Notes: generated by a model from the sequence alone, not told the origin. A stretch of 64,000 bases of DNA from Sphingomonas sp. Root720 (GCF_001428605.1 NZ_LMID01000012.1:248001-312000), one strand, 5' to 3'. Shown: positions 52,447 through 61,795, counted from the first letter of the stretch. Translations and numbers: made by a program.

Positions 52447-53493
52447 TCAGCCCTTCCCGACCGCCTCGCCGATCGTCGCGAAGCCGTCGCGGTCGAGCAG
52501 CGCGACCAGCCCGGCATTGATCCGCCGCGCCAGCCCCGGCCCCTCGTAGACCAGCGCCGAATAGAGCTGGACCAGGCTCGCGCCCGCGCGGATGCGGGCA
52601 TAGGCGTCCTCGGCCGAGGCGATGCCGCCCGCCGCGATCAGCGGGATCGCGCCGCCGGTCGCCACGCGGAAATCGGCGATGCGCTGCTGCGCCAGCGCCT
52701 TCAGCGGCGCCCCCGACAGGCCGCCCGCCTCGCCGGCATGGGCGCTGCGCAGCGCCGGGCGCGAGATGGTGGTGTTCGACACGATCAGCCCGTCAAGCCG
52801 GAACTCGCCCGCGATCTCCGCGATGTCGTCGATGTCGGCGGGCTCGAGATCGGGGGCGACCTTGAGGAAGACCGGGGGCGCGGCGACGCCCCCCCCGGCG
52901 GCCCGCGCCGCCATCACCGCCGCGAGAAGCTCGGTCAGCGCGCCGCGATCCTGCAGCGCGCGCAGCCCCGGCGTGTTGGGCGAGGAGATGTTGACCGTCA
53001 GATAGCGGGCGACGCCGGCCATCACCCGCACGCCATTGGCATAGTCGGCGATGCGGTCGGCGGCGTCCTTGTTCGCACCGATATTGACCCCGACGATGCC
53101 GGGCCGGTCGTTGCGCCGCAGCAACCGCTCGAGCGCCGCCGCCTGGCCGCCATTGTTGAAGCCCATGCGGTTGATCACCGCGCGGTCCTCGACCAGCCGG
53201 AACAGGCGCGGGCGCGGGTTGCCGGCCTGCGGAAAGGGGGTCAGCGTCCCCACTTCGGCGAAGCCGAAGCCGAGGCCGAGGATCGCGTCGGGCACCTGCG
53301 CGTCCTTGTCGAACCCGGCAGCGAGGCCGACCGGATTGGGGAAGCGCAGCCCCGCCACCGCGCTGGCGAGGCGCGGGTCCGATGCCGGGATCGCCCGCCG
53401 CGGCCGCAGCCGCAGGGCGCGGATCGTCGCGCGGTGGGCGCGTTCGGCGTCGAGCGTGAAGACCAGCGGGCGGAGGGCGGCATAGAGCGACAT
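52447..53493 (-). CDS. pyrD: Dihydroorotate dehydrogenase (quinone)
   Basis: A 348-residue class 2 FMN enzyme oxidising dihydroorotate with the membrane quinone pool, in pyrimidine synthesis. N-terminal membrane-associating helix (MSLYAALRPLVFTLDAERAH); catalytic Ser in NISSPNTPGLR; FMN blocks PVGLAAGFDKDA, EVGTLTPFPQAGNPRPRLFRL and GGIASAEDAYARIRAGASLVQLYSALVYEGP. It is followed in the same direction, 97 bases upstream, by a dihydroorotase-family gene. Confidence 0.95.
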   Translation of the reverse strand: MSLYAALRPLVFTLDAERAHRATIRALRLRPRRAIPASDPRLASAVAGLRFPNPVGLAAGFDKDAQVPDAILGLGFGFAEVGTLTPFPQAGNPRPRLFRLVEDRAVINRMGFNNGGQAAALERLLRRNDRPGIVGVNIGANKDAADRIADYANGVRVMAGVARYLTVNISSPNTPGLRALQDRGALTELLAAVMAARAAGGGVAAPPVFLKVAPDLEPADIDDIAEIAGEFRLDGLIVSNTTISRPALRSAHAGEAGGLSGAPLKALAQQRIADFRVATGGAIPLIAAGGIASAEDAYARIRAGASLVQLYSALVYEGPGLARRINAGLVALLDRDGFATIGEAVGKG

Positions 53494-53590
53494 GCCGATC
53501 GCTTAGCGGTCCCGTCCGGCTTCGTCATCACCCCAGACGCGGCTCACGAGCGGCGGCGGCGATCGCGGCGGCGGATTCAGCCCGGCGGAT

Positions 53591-54925
53591 TCAGCCCAGC
53601 GGCACGCTGTCGTAGCGGACGGGCGCGCCGATCGCGGCGTTGGCGAGGCTGCCCTCCCACATCACCCGGTTGCCGCGGATGATCGTGCCGACCGGCTTGC
53701 CGGTGATCTCCATGCCGGCGAAGGGCGACCAGCCGCAGCGCGAGGCGAGCCAGCTCTGCTCGATCGTCCAGCGCGCCTTGAGGTCGACGACGGTGAAGTC
53801 GGCATCGTAGCCGAGCGCGATGCGGCCCTTGGTCCTGAGCCCGAACACCCGCTGCGGGCCGGCCGAGGTCAGCTCGATCAGGTGCTGGAGCGACAGCCGC
53901 CCCGCGGCGACATGGTCGAGCATCAGCGGCAGCAGCGTCTGGACGCCGGGCATGCCGCTCGGGCTGGCCGGATAGGTCCTGGCCTTCTCCTCGATCGTGT
54001 GCGGCGCATGGTCCGAGCCGAGCACGTCGGGCACGCCCTGGCGCAGGTAGCGCCACAGCCCGTCGCGATGCGCGCCCGACCGGATCGGCGGGTTCATCTG
54101 CGCATGGGTGCCGAGCCGGGGATAGGCCTCCTCGCCGGCCAGGGTCAGGTGCTGCGGCGTCACCTCGCAGGTGGCGATGTCCTTGTTCTGCGCGATCAGC
54201 GCCAGCTCGTCGGGGGTGGTGATGTGGAGGATGTGGATCTTGCGCCCGGTCTCGCGCGCGATCTTGAGGATGCGGCGGGTGGCGAGCAGCGCGCTCTCGT
54301 CGTCGCGCCACACCGGGTGGCTCGACGGATCGCCCTCGACCCGCTCGCCCTGCCGCGCGATCATCCGCTGCTCGTCCTCGGCATGGATCGCGACCCGGCG
54401 CTTGCCGGCGCGCAGCACCCGGGCGAGATGCTCGTCCTCGGCGACCAGCAGGTTGCCGGTCGACGATCCCATGAAGATCTTCACCCCCGCGGTGCCGGGC
54501 AGCATCTCGAGCTCGGCGAGCGCCTCGGCATTCTCGGTGGTCGCACCGACGTAAAAGGCGTGGTCGCACCACATCCGGTTCTTCGCGCGCGCCAGCTTGT
54601 CGGCGATCGCCTCGGCCGAATCGGTGTTGGGCTTGGTGTTCGGCATCTCGAACACCGCGGTGACGCCGCCGAGCACCGCCGAGCGGCTGCCCGATTCGAG
54701 ATCCTCCTTCGCCTCGAGTCCCGGCTCGCGGAAATGGACCTGGCTGTCGATCACCCCCGGCAGCACGTCGAGCCCGGTGCAGTCGATCGTCTCGCCCGCG
54801 TCGCCGCCCAGCGCGCTGGCGCTGCCGATTGCGGCGATCCTGCCGGCGGTGACGCCGACATCGGCCTGCACCGGACCCCCGACCGTCCAGACGGTGCCGT
54901 TCTTCAGGATCATGTCGTAGGTCAT
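53591..54925 (-). CDS. Dihydroorotase-family amidohydrolase with altered metal motif
   Basis: A 444-residue amidohydrolase of the PyrC/AllB group. Kept: carbamylated-Lys segment GVKIFMGSSTGN, His in IHAEDEQR, LHITTPDEL and Asp in GSDHAPHT. Altered: the first metal motif reads DSQVHFREPG where dihydroorotases normally have HxH; the first His is Gln. The start at 54925 has AAGGTGG upstream. It may be the real PyrC of a Gln-bearing subfamily or a related hydrolase. pyrD lies next in the same direction. Confidence 0.85.
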   Translation of the reverse strand: MTYDMILKNGTVWTVGGPVQADVGVTAGRIAAIGSASALGGDAGETIDCTGLDVLPGVIDSQVHFREPGLEAKEDLESGSRSAVLGGVTAVFEMPNTKPNTDSAEAIADKLARAKNRMWCDHAFYVGATTENAEALAELEMLPGTAGVKIFMGSSTGNLLVAEDEHLARVLRAGKRRVAIHAEDEQRMIARQGERVEGDPSSHPVWRDDESALLATRRILKIARETGRKIHILHITTPDELALIAQNKDIATCEVTPQHLTLAGEEAYPRLGTHAQMNPPIRSGAHRDGLWRYLRQGVPDVLGSDHAPHTIEEKARTYPASPSGMPGVQTLLPLMLDHVAAGRLSLQHLIELTSAGPQRVFGLRTKGRIALGYDADFTVVDLKARWTIEQSWLASRCGWSPFAGMEITGKPVGTIIRGNRVMWEGSLANAAIGAPVRYDSVPLG

Positions 54926-54978
54926 TGCAGCCACCTTCACGGGTTAACTTCCGGATGGGAAGCTCCTACCTTCGCTCC

Positions 54979-55656
54979 ATGTCCGGCACCACCCTTTCCG
55001 ACCGCGCCCTGATCCGTCTCTCGGGACAGGGGGTGCGCGATTTCCTGCAAGGCCTCGTCACCAGCGACGTCGCCGGGCCCCTCCCCGTCTGGGCGGGACT
55101 GCTGACGCCGCAAGGCAAGGCGCTGTTCGATTTCATCGTCTGGGCCGATCCCGACAGCGGCGACGACCTGCTGATCGACGCCGAGAGCGAACAGGCCGAT
55201 GCGCTGGTCAGGCGGCTGAGCCTCTACCGGCTGCGCAGGCCGATCGCGATCGCGCGCGACGAGGGACTCGCGGTCCACTGGGCGGCGGAGGGCGACCGGG
55301 GCGTGCCCGATCCGCGCCTGCCCGCGCTCGGCCGCCGCTGGATCGCGCCCGCGGACGGCGCCGCCCATGGCTGGCACGAGCATCGCCGCGCGCTCGGCGT
55401 GCCGGAAGGCGTCGACGAGCTGGGATCGGACAGGAATCTCTGGCTCGAATGCAATGCCGACCTGCTCGGCGGGGTGAGCTTCACCAAGGGTTGCTATGTC
55501 GGGCAGGAGAACACCGCGCGGATGAACTGGCGCGCCAAGGTCAACCGGCGGCTGGTGATGCTGCCCGACGGGACGGTCGAGCGGCGGCAGGTCGACGGGC
55601 TCGATCCCGCGATCATGCCCGGCTGGATGAAGGACGGCCTGGCGGAAAAGGCCTGA
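54979..55656 (+). CDS. ygfZ: YgfZ/GcvT-like folate-binding protein
   Basis: A 225-residue protein of the YgfZ family, which uses folate to help repair or assemble iron-sulfur proteins. The signature KGCYVGQENTARM includes the conserved cysteine; LSGQGVRDFLQGLVTSDV is the N-terminal GcvT-like part. It is shorter than E. coli YgfZ (326). Divergent from the dihydroorotase gene by 53 bases and followed 6 bases later by a transporter gene. Confidence 0.9.
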   Translation: MSGTTLSDRALIRLSGQGVRDFLQGLVTSDVAGPLPVWAGLLTPQGKALFDFIVWADPDSGDDLLIDAESEQADALVRRLSLYRLRRPIAIARDEGLAVHWAAEGDRGVPDPRLPALGRRWIAPADGAAHGWHEHRRALGVPEGVDELGSDRNLWLECNADLLGGVSFTKGCYVGQENTARMNWRAKVNRRLVMLPDGTVERRQVDGLDPAIMPGWMKDGLAEKA

Positions 55657-55662
55657 TTCGCG

Positions 55663-56976
55663 ATGGGCGGGGGCGCGATGGATGGGCGCGCGATCGGTGG
55701 GAGCGACGGGGGCGGCGTGACACGGCCCGTCTCGAACCGGTCGATGGCGATCGCCGGCCTCTCGACCATCGTCGAATGGTATGATTTCACCCTCTATCTC
55801 TACCTGACCACGGTCCTGTCACGGGTGTTCTTCGGCGGCGGGGCGGGATCGCTGGTCGAGACGCTGGCGGGCTTCGCGCTCGCCTATCTGATGCGGCCGC
55901 TCGGCGCGCTCGTCTTCGGCCATGTCGGCGACCGCTTCGGGCGGAGGCGGATGATGCTGCTGTCGATGGCGCTGATGGCGCTGGCGATGCTCGCGACCGC
56001 GCTGTTGCCGACCTATGCCCGGATCGGGCCGATGGCGGGATGGCTGCTGTTCCTGCTGCGCTGCCTCACCGCCTTCGCGGTCGGCGGCGAATATACCGGG
56101 GTGGTCGCCTATCTGCTCGAAGGCGCGCCCGAGCGGCGTCGCGGGCTGATCACCTCCTCGGCCTCGGCGGCGAGCGAGGTCGGCGGGCTGCTCGCGGTCG
56201 GGCTTTCGGCGGTGGTGGTGGCGTCGATGGACCAGGCGGCGCTCGACGGCTGGGGCTGGCGCATCCCCTTCCTGGTCGGCGCGGCGATGGCGGTGGCGAT
56301 CCTCGTCGCGCGCTCGACGATGGAGGAATCGCCCGAGTTCGAACGGCAGCGGGCCCACGGCACCGTTCCCGCCCGCCCGCTCCACCACGCCCGGACCCGC
56401 CATCGCGGCGCCATCGCGCGGGGCTTCGCCATCTCGGCGCTGGGGTCGATCACCTATTATGTCGGCATCACCTATGTGCCGACCTTCCTCCACGCGGTGG
56501 GCGCGATGGACGAGGCCCGCGCGCTGGGGCTGTCGACCGTCGCGGCGGTGGCAGTGATCGCGGTCACGCCGCTGGTCGGCGCGCTGTCCGACCGGCTGGG
56601 CCGCCGCCCGATCCTGATCGCGGTCGGCCTGGGCGGCGCGGTCCTGCCGATGACGCTGTTCTGGCTGATGGCCGAGGGCAGCCTGTGGCAGGCGCTGGCG
56701 GGTGCGGTGCTGCTCGCCTGCCTGGGCGGCGCGGTGAGCGCGGTCGGCGCGGTCGCCACCGCCGAGCTGCTGCCCGGCGAGGGCCGGCTCAGCGGCCTCG
56801 CCCTCGGCGCAACCACCGCGACCGCGATCTTCGGCGGCCTCACCCCGCTGGTCGCCCACCTGCTGATCGACGCGACCGGCTGGGCGATCGTCCCCGGCGC
56901 GATGATCGCCCTGGTCGCGATCGTCATCCTCCCGCTGTTCTGGCGCCTGCCCGAAACCGCGCCGGGGCGGGGGTAG
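55663..56976 (+). CDS. MFS transporter, metabolite:H+ symporter (ProP/ShiA-like) family
   Basis: A 437-residue protein with 12 predicted helices. N-terminal STIVEWYDFTLYLYLTTVLSRVFF, then the MFS loop motif GHVGDRFGRRRMMLLS and the second-half copy GALSDRLGRRPILIAVG mark the MHS subfamily. Substrates of this family are organic acids, betaines or shikimate. The start lies 6 bases after ygfZ, so the two are co-transcribed. Its end, 56976, borders a low-GC segment. Confidence 0.88.
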   Translation: MGGGAMDGRAIGGSDGGGVTRPVSNRSMAIAGLSTIVEWYDFTLYLYLTTVLSRVFFGGGAGSLVETLAGFALAYLMRPLGALVFGHVGDRFGRRRMMLLSMALMALAMLATALLPTYARIGPMAGWLLFLLRCLTAFAVGGEYTGVVAYLLEGAPERRRGLITSSASAASEVGGLLAVGLSAVVVASMDQAALDGWGWRIPFLVGAAMAVAILVARSTMEESPEFERQRAHGTVPARPLHHARTRHRGAIARGFAISALGSITYYVGITYVPTFLHAVGAMDEARALGLSTVAAVAVIAVTPLVGALSDRLGRRPILIAVGLGGAVLPMTLFWLMAEGSLWQALAGAVLLACLGGAVSAVGAVATAELLPGEGRLSGLALGATTATAIFGGLTPLVAHLLIDATGWAIVPGAMIALVAIVILPLFWRLPETAPGRG

Positions 56977-57182
56977 GTTCCGGGAGATGCTTTTTAATCA
57001 GTATGTGTTGGTTTCAGGCCCAAGTGAATCCACCGCTTTTTCCGATAAACCAATATTAATGAATGCCAATGCGCCGCTGTGAGCGTCCATTTAACCGTTT
57101 AAACTATTACTAGCCAGTGGAGCTGCTCGTAGACCCACCTTACGCCCGACGGCGTGATGCACGACGTGACGGGATTAAAGTA

Positions 57183-57626
57183 CTATCCGATAATGATACC
57201 ATTTCGCCCAAGCTTAGTGGGGACGTGTGAAACCATCCCTCCTTGCCCACCGTGGGCAGCTAGTTCGCCATTGGCCTTGTACAGGTTCACGTCGACAACG
57301 CAGATTTTGCCATCGACATGGTAGCCAAAAATAACTTCTCCATGCTCGTCCAGCAGCTCATACCCGTCTGCGTCTAACTTCCGCCGCTGCGTCCACCCCT
57401 CCTGAACTGGCCCCTTTGGAAATGAATCGATTAAGGTGCCCAGTTTCCCATTCTTCAGATAAAGCCGGCCGTTGAAAACAAATTCCCCCTCGACAATCCG
57501 TCCTTCGAGCCAGACATCGTTCCCCGACGAATTACCCAACTCGAAGTAGTCGCACATATTCGTGAGCACATTAAATGCCGGGTCACCTGGACGAACATTG
57601 ATCCAATTTCCACTCATGCTAGCCAT
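57183..57626 (-). CDS. Low-GC orphan protein, 147 residues
   Basis: A soluble protein (MASMSGNWINVRPGDPAFNVLTNMCDYFELG...) rich in Gly, Asn and beta-type sequence: VWLEGRIVEGEFVFNGRLYLKNGKLGTLIDSF, ELLDEHGEVIFGYHVDGKICVVDVNLYKANGEL. No family recognised. AGGGAG six bases upstream supports the ATG at 57626; an ATG at 57629 is adjacent. Base composition is near 50% GC against roughly 65-70% around it, and codon use is different, which suggests recent acquisition. The flanking 200 bases on each side are also A+T-rich. Confidence 0.7.
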   Translation of the reverse strand: MASMSGNWINVRPGDPAFNVLTNMCDYFELGNSSGNDVWLEGRIVEGEFVFNGRLYLKNGKLGTLIDSFPKGPVQEGWTQRRKLDADGYELLDEHGEVIFGYHVDGKICVVDVNLYKANGELAAHGGQGGMVSHVPTKLGRNGIIIG

Positions 57627-58042
57627 CATACTCTCCCTGATTCGAAGCTTTAATGTTACGGAACCGTACTCGATATAGAAAGCGCTCAGGATCAGGATTA
57701 GCGCGGTCGCGAACCGGATCGCGCTTGCGATGTAGGATCCGGCTTGCTGTTGTGGGGCCGCCGGGCCCGGGGCTTCCCCCCGCACGCCAAGGCAGGCTCC
57801 TTCTCATCATTGGATAATCGAGCGCCATCGCGTGTCGGGGATGGCGATGCGCCTCCCTGCCCAGCTTGCCACCGGCGGCGCCGGGTCGTTCTCCCACGTC
57901 AGATGCCGCGGTCTCCGACCCCGGACCAGCCTGCGCAAAACGAAAAAAGTAAAAAAACGAACAGGCAACCCCATGCACCCGGAAATGGGGGGTGGAAAGC
58001 CGTCCGCCGGGGGGTGGGCCGCGCCTTCGGAGCGGCGGCCGG
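57627..58042. other. Intergenic region, low-GC start and GC-rich end
   Basis: No gene could be supported in 416 bases. From 57627 to about 57720 the base composition resembles the low-GC orphan gene; then it returns to high GC. A run of A (57929-57955) lies next to a CCCCAT/ATGGGG hairpin at about 57970-57990, which could end the leftward transporter transcript. No transposase remnant or tRNA end was found. Confidence 0.5.
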
Positions 58043-59407
58043 TCAGGCCCGCCGTTCGCGGTCGGCCTGGTCGATCGCGAGCAGCGAGACGCCCTTGCTC
58101 TCGGTCATGATCAGCGCCGCGACCAGGCTGATCGCGCCGGCGGCGGCGACGTAGAGCGCGATCGGGTGCCAGCTGCCATAGCCGCGCAGCAGCGCGGTGC
58201 CGATCAGCGGCGCCCAGGAACCGGCGAAGATCGCGGTCACCTGATAGCCGAGCGACACCCCCGAATAGCGCATCCGGGTCGGGAACATCTCCGCCATGAT
58301 CGCCGGCTGGGGCGCGTACATGAAGGCGTGGACGACCATGCCGATCATGATGCCGCCCAGGATGATCGGCGCGCGGCCGGTATCGAACAGCGGGAAGACG
58401 ACGAACGGCCAGGCGATGGTGAGCGCCGCGCCGACGATATAGACCGGCCGCCGTCCGATCCGGTCCGCCAGCCGGCCGATCAGCGGGATCAGCACGACGT
58501 GCAGCAGGTGCGCGCAGAACAGCAGCGCCAGGATCTCGGTGGTGTCGACGCCGATATAGGCGAGATAGGTGATCGAGAAGGTGACCACCATATAATAGAG
58601 GATGTTCTCGGCCACCCGGAGGCCCATCGCGGTGAAGACCCCGCGCGGGTAGCGGCGGAACACCTCGGTCAGGCCGTAGCCCGCATCGGCGCGCTGCTCG
58701 GCTTCCGCCTTCGCCGCCTCGAAGATCGGCGAATCGCTGACCTTGGTGCGGATATAATAGCCGATGGCGACGATGATCACCGACAGCCAGAAGCCGACCC
58801 GCCAGCCCCAGGCCAGGAATTCGGCGCTCGACAGGGTGGCGGACAGCAGCAGCAGGACGATCGTCGCCAGCAGGTTGCCCATCGGCACCCCGGCCTGCGG
58901 GAAGCTGCCCCAGAAGGCGCGGCTGCGGTTGGGGCTGTGCTCGGCGACGAGCAGCACCGCCCCGCCCCATTCGCCGCCCAGCGCGAAGCCCTGGACGAAG
59001 CGCAGCGCCACCAGCAGCGCCGGCGCCCAATAGCCGATCGCGTCGAAGGTCGGCAGGCAGCCCATCAGGAAGGTCGAGACCCCGATCAGCATCAGGCTGA
59101 ACTGGAGCAGCGACTTGCGGCCGATCCTGTCGCCGATATGGCCGAACACGATCCCGCCCAGCGGCCGGGCGATGAAGCCGACCGCATAGGTGCCGAAGGC
59201 GGCGATGATGCCGTCGAGCTCGTTGCCGGTCTGGGGGAAGAACAGCTTGCCGAACACCAGCGTCGCGGCGGTGCCGTAGAGGAAGAACTCATACCATTCG
59301 ACGACCGTCCCGGCCATCGACGCCCCGACCACCTTGCGCAGATAGGGAAGGTCGGCGGTTTCCTCATGCTGCATGGCCGGCACGTCCCGTCTTTCCGCGA
59401 TCGTCAT
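58043..59407 (-). CDS. MFS transporter, metabolite:H+ symporter family
   Basis: A 454-residue 12-helix transporter: VVEWYEFFLYGTAATLVFGKLFFP, the loop GHIGDRIGRKSLLQFSL, the repeat GRLADRIGRRPVYIVG, and RFVQGFALGGEWGGAVLLVAEHSP are MHS-family marks (as in ShiA, ProP, KgtP). The start at 59407 overlaps the upstream LytTR gene stop by 4 bases; a second ATG at 59371 is possible. Probably under control of that regulator. Substrate unknown. Confidence 0.88.
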   Translation of the reverse strand: MTIAERRDVPAMQHEETADLPYLRKVVGASMAGTVVEWYEFFLYGTAATLVFGKLFFPQTGNELDGIIAAFGTYAVGFIARPLGGIVFGHIGDRIGRKSLLQFSLMLIGVSTFLMGCLPTFDAIGYWAPALLVALRFVQGFALGGEWGGAVLLVAEHSPNRSRAFWGSFPQAGVPMGNLLATIVLLLLSATLSSAEFLAWGWRVGFWLSVIIVAIGYYIRTKVSDSPIFEAAKAEAEQRADAGYGLTEVFRRYPRGVFTAMGLRVAENILYYMVVTFSITYLAYIGVDTTEILALLFCAHLLHVVLIPLIGRLADRIGRRPVYIVGAALTIAWPFVVFPLFDTGRAPIILGGIMIGMVVHAFMYAPQPAIMAEMFPTRMRYSGVSLGYQVTAIFAGSWAPLIGTALLRGYGSWHPIALYVAAAGAISLVAALIMTESKGVSLLAIDQADRERRA

Positions 59408-60219
59408 TCTTCGTTGCCGTCGAGCCAGCCGCAGGCGCGCAGGATCGCCACGCGGTTCCGGGCGACCGGCACCCGCAGGCCGTTGACGAGGATCAGGCCG
59501 ATCGACCGGCCGTCGCGCTGCCAGCCGCGGACGGCGTCGCGCGCCACCCACCAGGAGCGGTGGACCTGGAGGCCGCGCCGTTCGTCGAGCGCCCCGACGA
59601 CCTTCCGCATCACCGCGTGGTGGAGCACCGACCGGCCGTGCAGGTGCACCCGGACATGATGGTCCTCCATCTGCAGGCACAGCGCGCCGGCCAGCAGATG
59701 ATCGGGCAGGGTGGTGGCCGGGATGGGGGCCGGGACGCGGGCGAGGACGGGCGCCGGAATGGGGGCGCCGGCGGGGGTCCGGCCACGCCAGGCGGCGATC
59801 AGGCGCGTCCCGCCCAGTTCGACCCAGAGCAGCCCGGCCATCGCCGGCAGCGCCACGACGATCGTCAGGCCGTACCATTCGAGCCCATGCATCGCCGCCG
59901 CCCGCGCCGGCCAGAACAGGTGCGTGCCGATCGCGCCGAGCATCGCCAGCGGCACGCAGGCGAGCAGGATGACGGCGACGCCCGAGAAGAGCGGCGGAAA
60001 GCCCCGGCGCGGCCCGAGCGCCAGCGCGGCGACGACACAGGGCCAGAGCAGCAGGCCGCCGACCCAGAACAGCAGGGTCCAGTAGGCGATTCGCGTGAAG
60101 ACGTGCGAGGCATAGCTGCCGAACGGACCGATCAGGCCGAATTCGAGCCCGGCCAGCGTCGCCCAGCCGAGCACGCTGGCCCAGCGTTCGGGCCGTTTGA
60201 GGAGATCGTCGACGTCCAT
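59404..60219 (-). CDS. Membrane-anchored LytTR transcription regulator
   Basis: A 271-residue one-component regulator: four membrane helices (about 18-165: VLGWATLAGLEFGLIGPFG, IAYWTLLFWVGGLLLWPCVVAALAL, ILLACVPLAMLGAIGTHLFW, LTIVVALPAMAGLLWVELGG), a Pro/Ala linker, then a LytTR DNA-binding domain (LQMEDHHVRVHLHGRSVLHHAVMRKVVGAL...GLQVHRSWWVARDAV). No receiver domain. It overlaps the MFS gene by 4 bases and likely senses a membrane signal to control it. Confidence 0.86.
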   Translation of the reverse strand: MDVDDLLKRPERWASVLGWATLAGLEFGLIGPFGSYASHVFTRIAYWTLLFWVGGLLLWPCVVAALALGPRRGFPPLFSGVAVILLACVPLAMLGAIGTHLFWPARAAAMHGLEWYGLTIVVALPAMAGLLWVELGGTRLIAAWRGRTPAGAPIPAPVLARVPAPIPATTLPDHLLAGALCLQMEDHHVRVHLHGRSVLHHAVMRKVVGALDERRGLQVHRSWWVARDAVRGWQRDGRSIGLILVNGLRVPVARNRVAILRACGWLDGNEE

Positions 60220-60376
60220 CGCCGTTTTCTGTTCCAAGCGCGCGGCTTCATCAAGAGCCGATATGCCGTCCGCCCGTTCGCCAGATCGCCCATTCGCCTG
60301 TTCACGAAGAAGCGGTCGCACGGCGCGCGCGTCGCAGCCAGGGTCGAGGGCGGGCAGCGAAGCGCAGGGGACCGAC

Positions 60377-61627
60377 ATGATGGAGAGCCGGCAGGAGGTC
60401 GTGTACGCCAGCGAGAATCTTCTGGTCCGGCAGCGCCCGTCGCACCGGCCGGACCTGTTGGTCGTCACCTTCGATCATTACGGTATCACCGGCCGGTTCG
60501 ACCGGCCCGGCTTCGCCGAGGATTTCCTGGCGTCGCGCGGCATCTCGGTGCTGACCTTCCTGGGCCGAGGAAACGACTGGTACCAATATCCGGACATGCG
60601 TGACGCGCTCGCCGCGGCGCGCACCGTCGCCGCCGGGCGGCGGCGGGTGATGACCTACGGGTCGAGCATGGGCGGCTATGCGGCGATACGCTTCGCCGAC
60701 GCGCTCGGCGCGCAGGCCTGCCTCGCCCTCTCGCCGCAATATTCGCTCGATCCGCGCAAGGTGCCGTTCGAGCGGCGGTGGGGGGACGACGCGAACCGTA
60801 TCGCATGGCGGCCGGAACTCGACGGGACGATCCGCTGTGCCGCCGATCCGGTGATCGTCTACGATCCCGCCAGCAGCGACGGCGCGCATGTGCGGCTGAT
60901 CGAGGCCGACATCGCTTGCCGCGGCATTGCGCTGCCCTACACCGCGCATCCGGCGACCACATTTCTGCAGTCGATCGGCGCGCTGGCGGGCCTGATCGGC
61001 GACATGCTCGATGGCACGTTCGACCTGGCAGCCGCCGCGCGCAGCCTCGACGCGCCGCGCAAGAACGATCCGATCTACCTGAGCGAACTGGCGCGGCGTC
61101 AGCCCGCATGGCGGCCACGGCTCGGGGTTGCGCTGGCCCAGCGCGCAGCGGACCGCTCCCCCGGTACGGACCTGTTACTCCATATCCTCGCATCCAAGCT
61201 GGCCGCCGCCGGACGCTATGCCGAGGCGCTGCCGGCCCATGCCCGCGCGCGCAGACTGTCCGGCGACATACCATGCTATGCGCTTCCGCACGCGCATACG
61301 CTCGCGCAATCGGGCGACCTCGCGGGGGCGCTGGCGCTCGCCCGGCAACTCGCCGCCCGGCATCCCGGGGACGCGCATATCCATCATTTCCTGAGCCATA
61401 TGCTCTGGCGGACGAAGCAGCGGAGGAAGGCCGTCGCGGTCGCGAAACAGGCGTTTCGCCTGTCGCCGCACGATCCCTTCTTCCGCAGCGTCCTCAACCA
61501 ATATCGCTGGTCCCGCCTGCGCCTCCGCGCCCGCTGGGCGATGCGTTTCGCGGACAGCCTGCGCGAACAGCTACGCCGCGCGGCCGTGACGCCGCCTGAC
61601 CGATGGGTTTCCTGGTATCGGCGCTAG
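60377..61627 (+). CDS. Alpha/beta-hydrolase-fold protein with C-terminal TPR-like repeats
   Basis: A 416-residue soluble protein. The N-terminal half is an alpha/beta-hydrolase with YGSSMGGYAAIRFADALGAQACLALSPQYSLDP (GxSxG, probable nucleophile Ser) and a His in ALPYTAHPATTF. The C-terminal half has TPR-like helical repeats (GRYAEALPAHARARRLSG, GDLAGALALARQLAARHPGDAHIHHFLSHML). Proteins of this kind occur in polysaccharide and glycan-modifying contexts. AGGGG sets the start. Divergent from the membrane LytTR gene. Substrate unknown. Confidence 0.78.
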   Translation: MMESRQEVVYASENLLVRQRPSHRPDLLVVTFDHYGITGRFDRPGFAEDFLASRGISVLTFLGRGNDWYQYPDMRDALAAARTVAAGRRRVMTYGSSMGGYAAIRFADALGAQACLALSPQYSLDPRKVPFERRWGDDANRIAWRPELDGTIRCAADPVIVYDPASSDGAHVRLIEADIACRGIALPYTAHPATTFLQSIGALAGLIGDMLDGTFDLAAAARSLDAPRKNDPIYLSELARRQPAWRPRLGVALAQRAADRSPGTDLLLHILASKLAAAGRYAEALPAHARARRLSGDIPCYALPHAHTLAQSGDLAGALALARQLAARHPGDAHIHHFLSHMLWRTKQRRKAVAVAKQAFRLSPHDPFFRSVLNQYRWSRLRLRARWAMRFADSLREQLRRAAVTPPDRWVSWYRR

Positions 61628-61656
61628 AGGCCCCAACCCGGCCGATCCCAGGGAAA

Positions 61657-61687
61657 AGGGCCGGTCCGCATGGCGCGGGCCGGCCCT
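61657..61687 (+). terminator. Terminator-like hairpin
   Basis: AGGGCCGG / CCGGCCCT stem with a 15-base loop, 29 bases after the hydrolase-TPR gene; only a weak T-rich tail (GTCTTGT). Confidence 0.5.
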
Positions 61688-61795
61688 GTCTTGTCGGCGG
61701 ATCAGCGTCCCGCGTGGATCATGCGGGTCGGATGACGGTCTTGCCCGTGACCGGCCCTGCGCTAAGCAGGCGCGACGGATGCAGGGAGACGGCCG

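Noticed and set aside
57619-57978. A 119-residue frame upstream of the low-GC gene
   Set aside because: Spans a composition change, is basic and Pro/Gly-rich with no domain or ribosome binding site; chance open frame.
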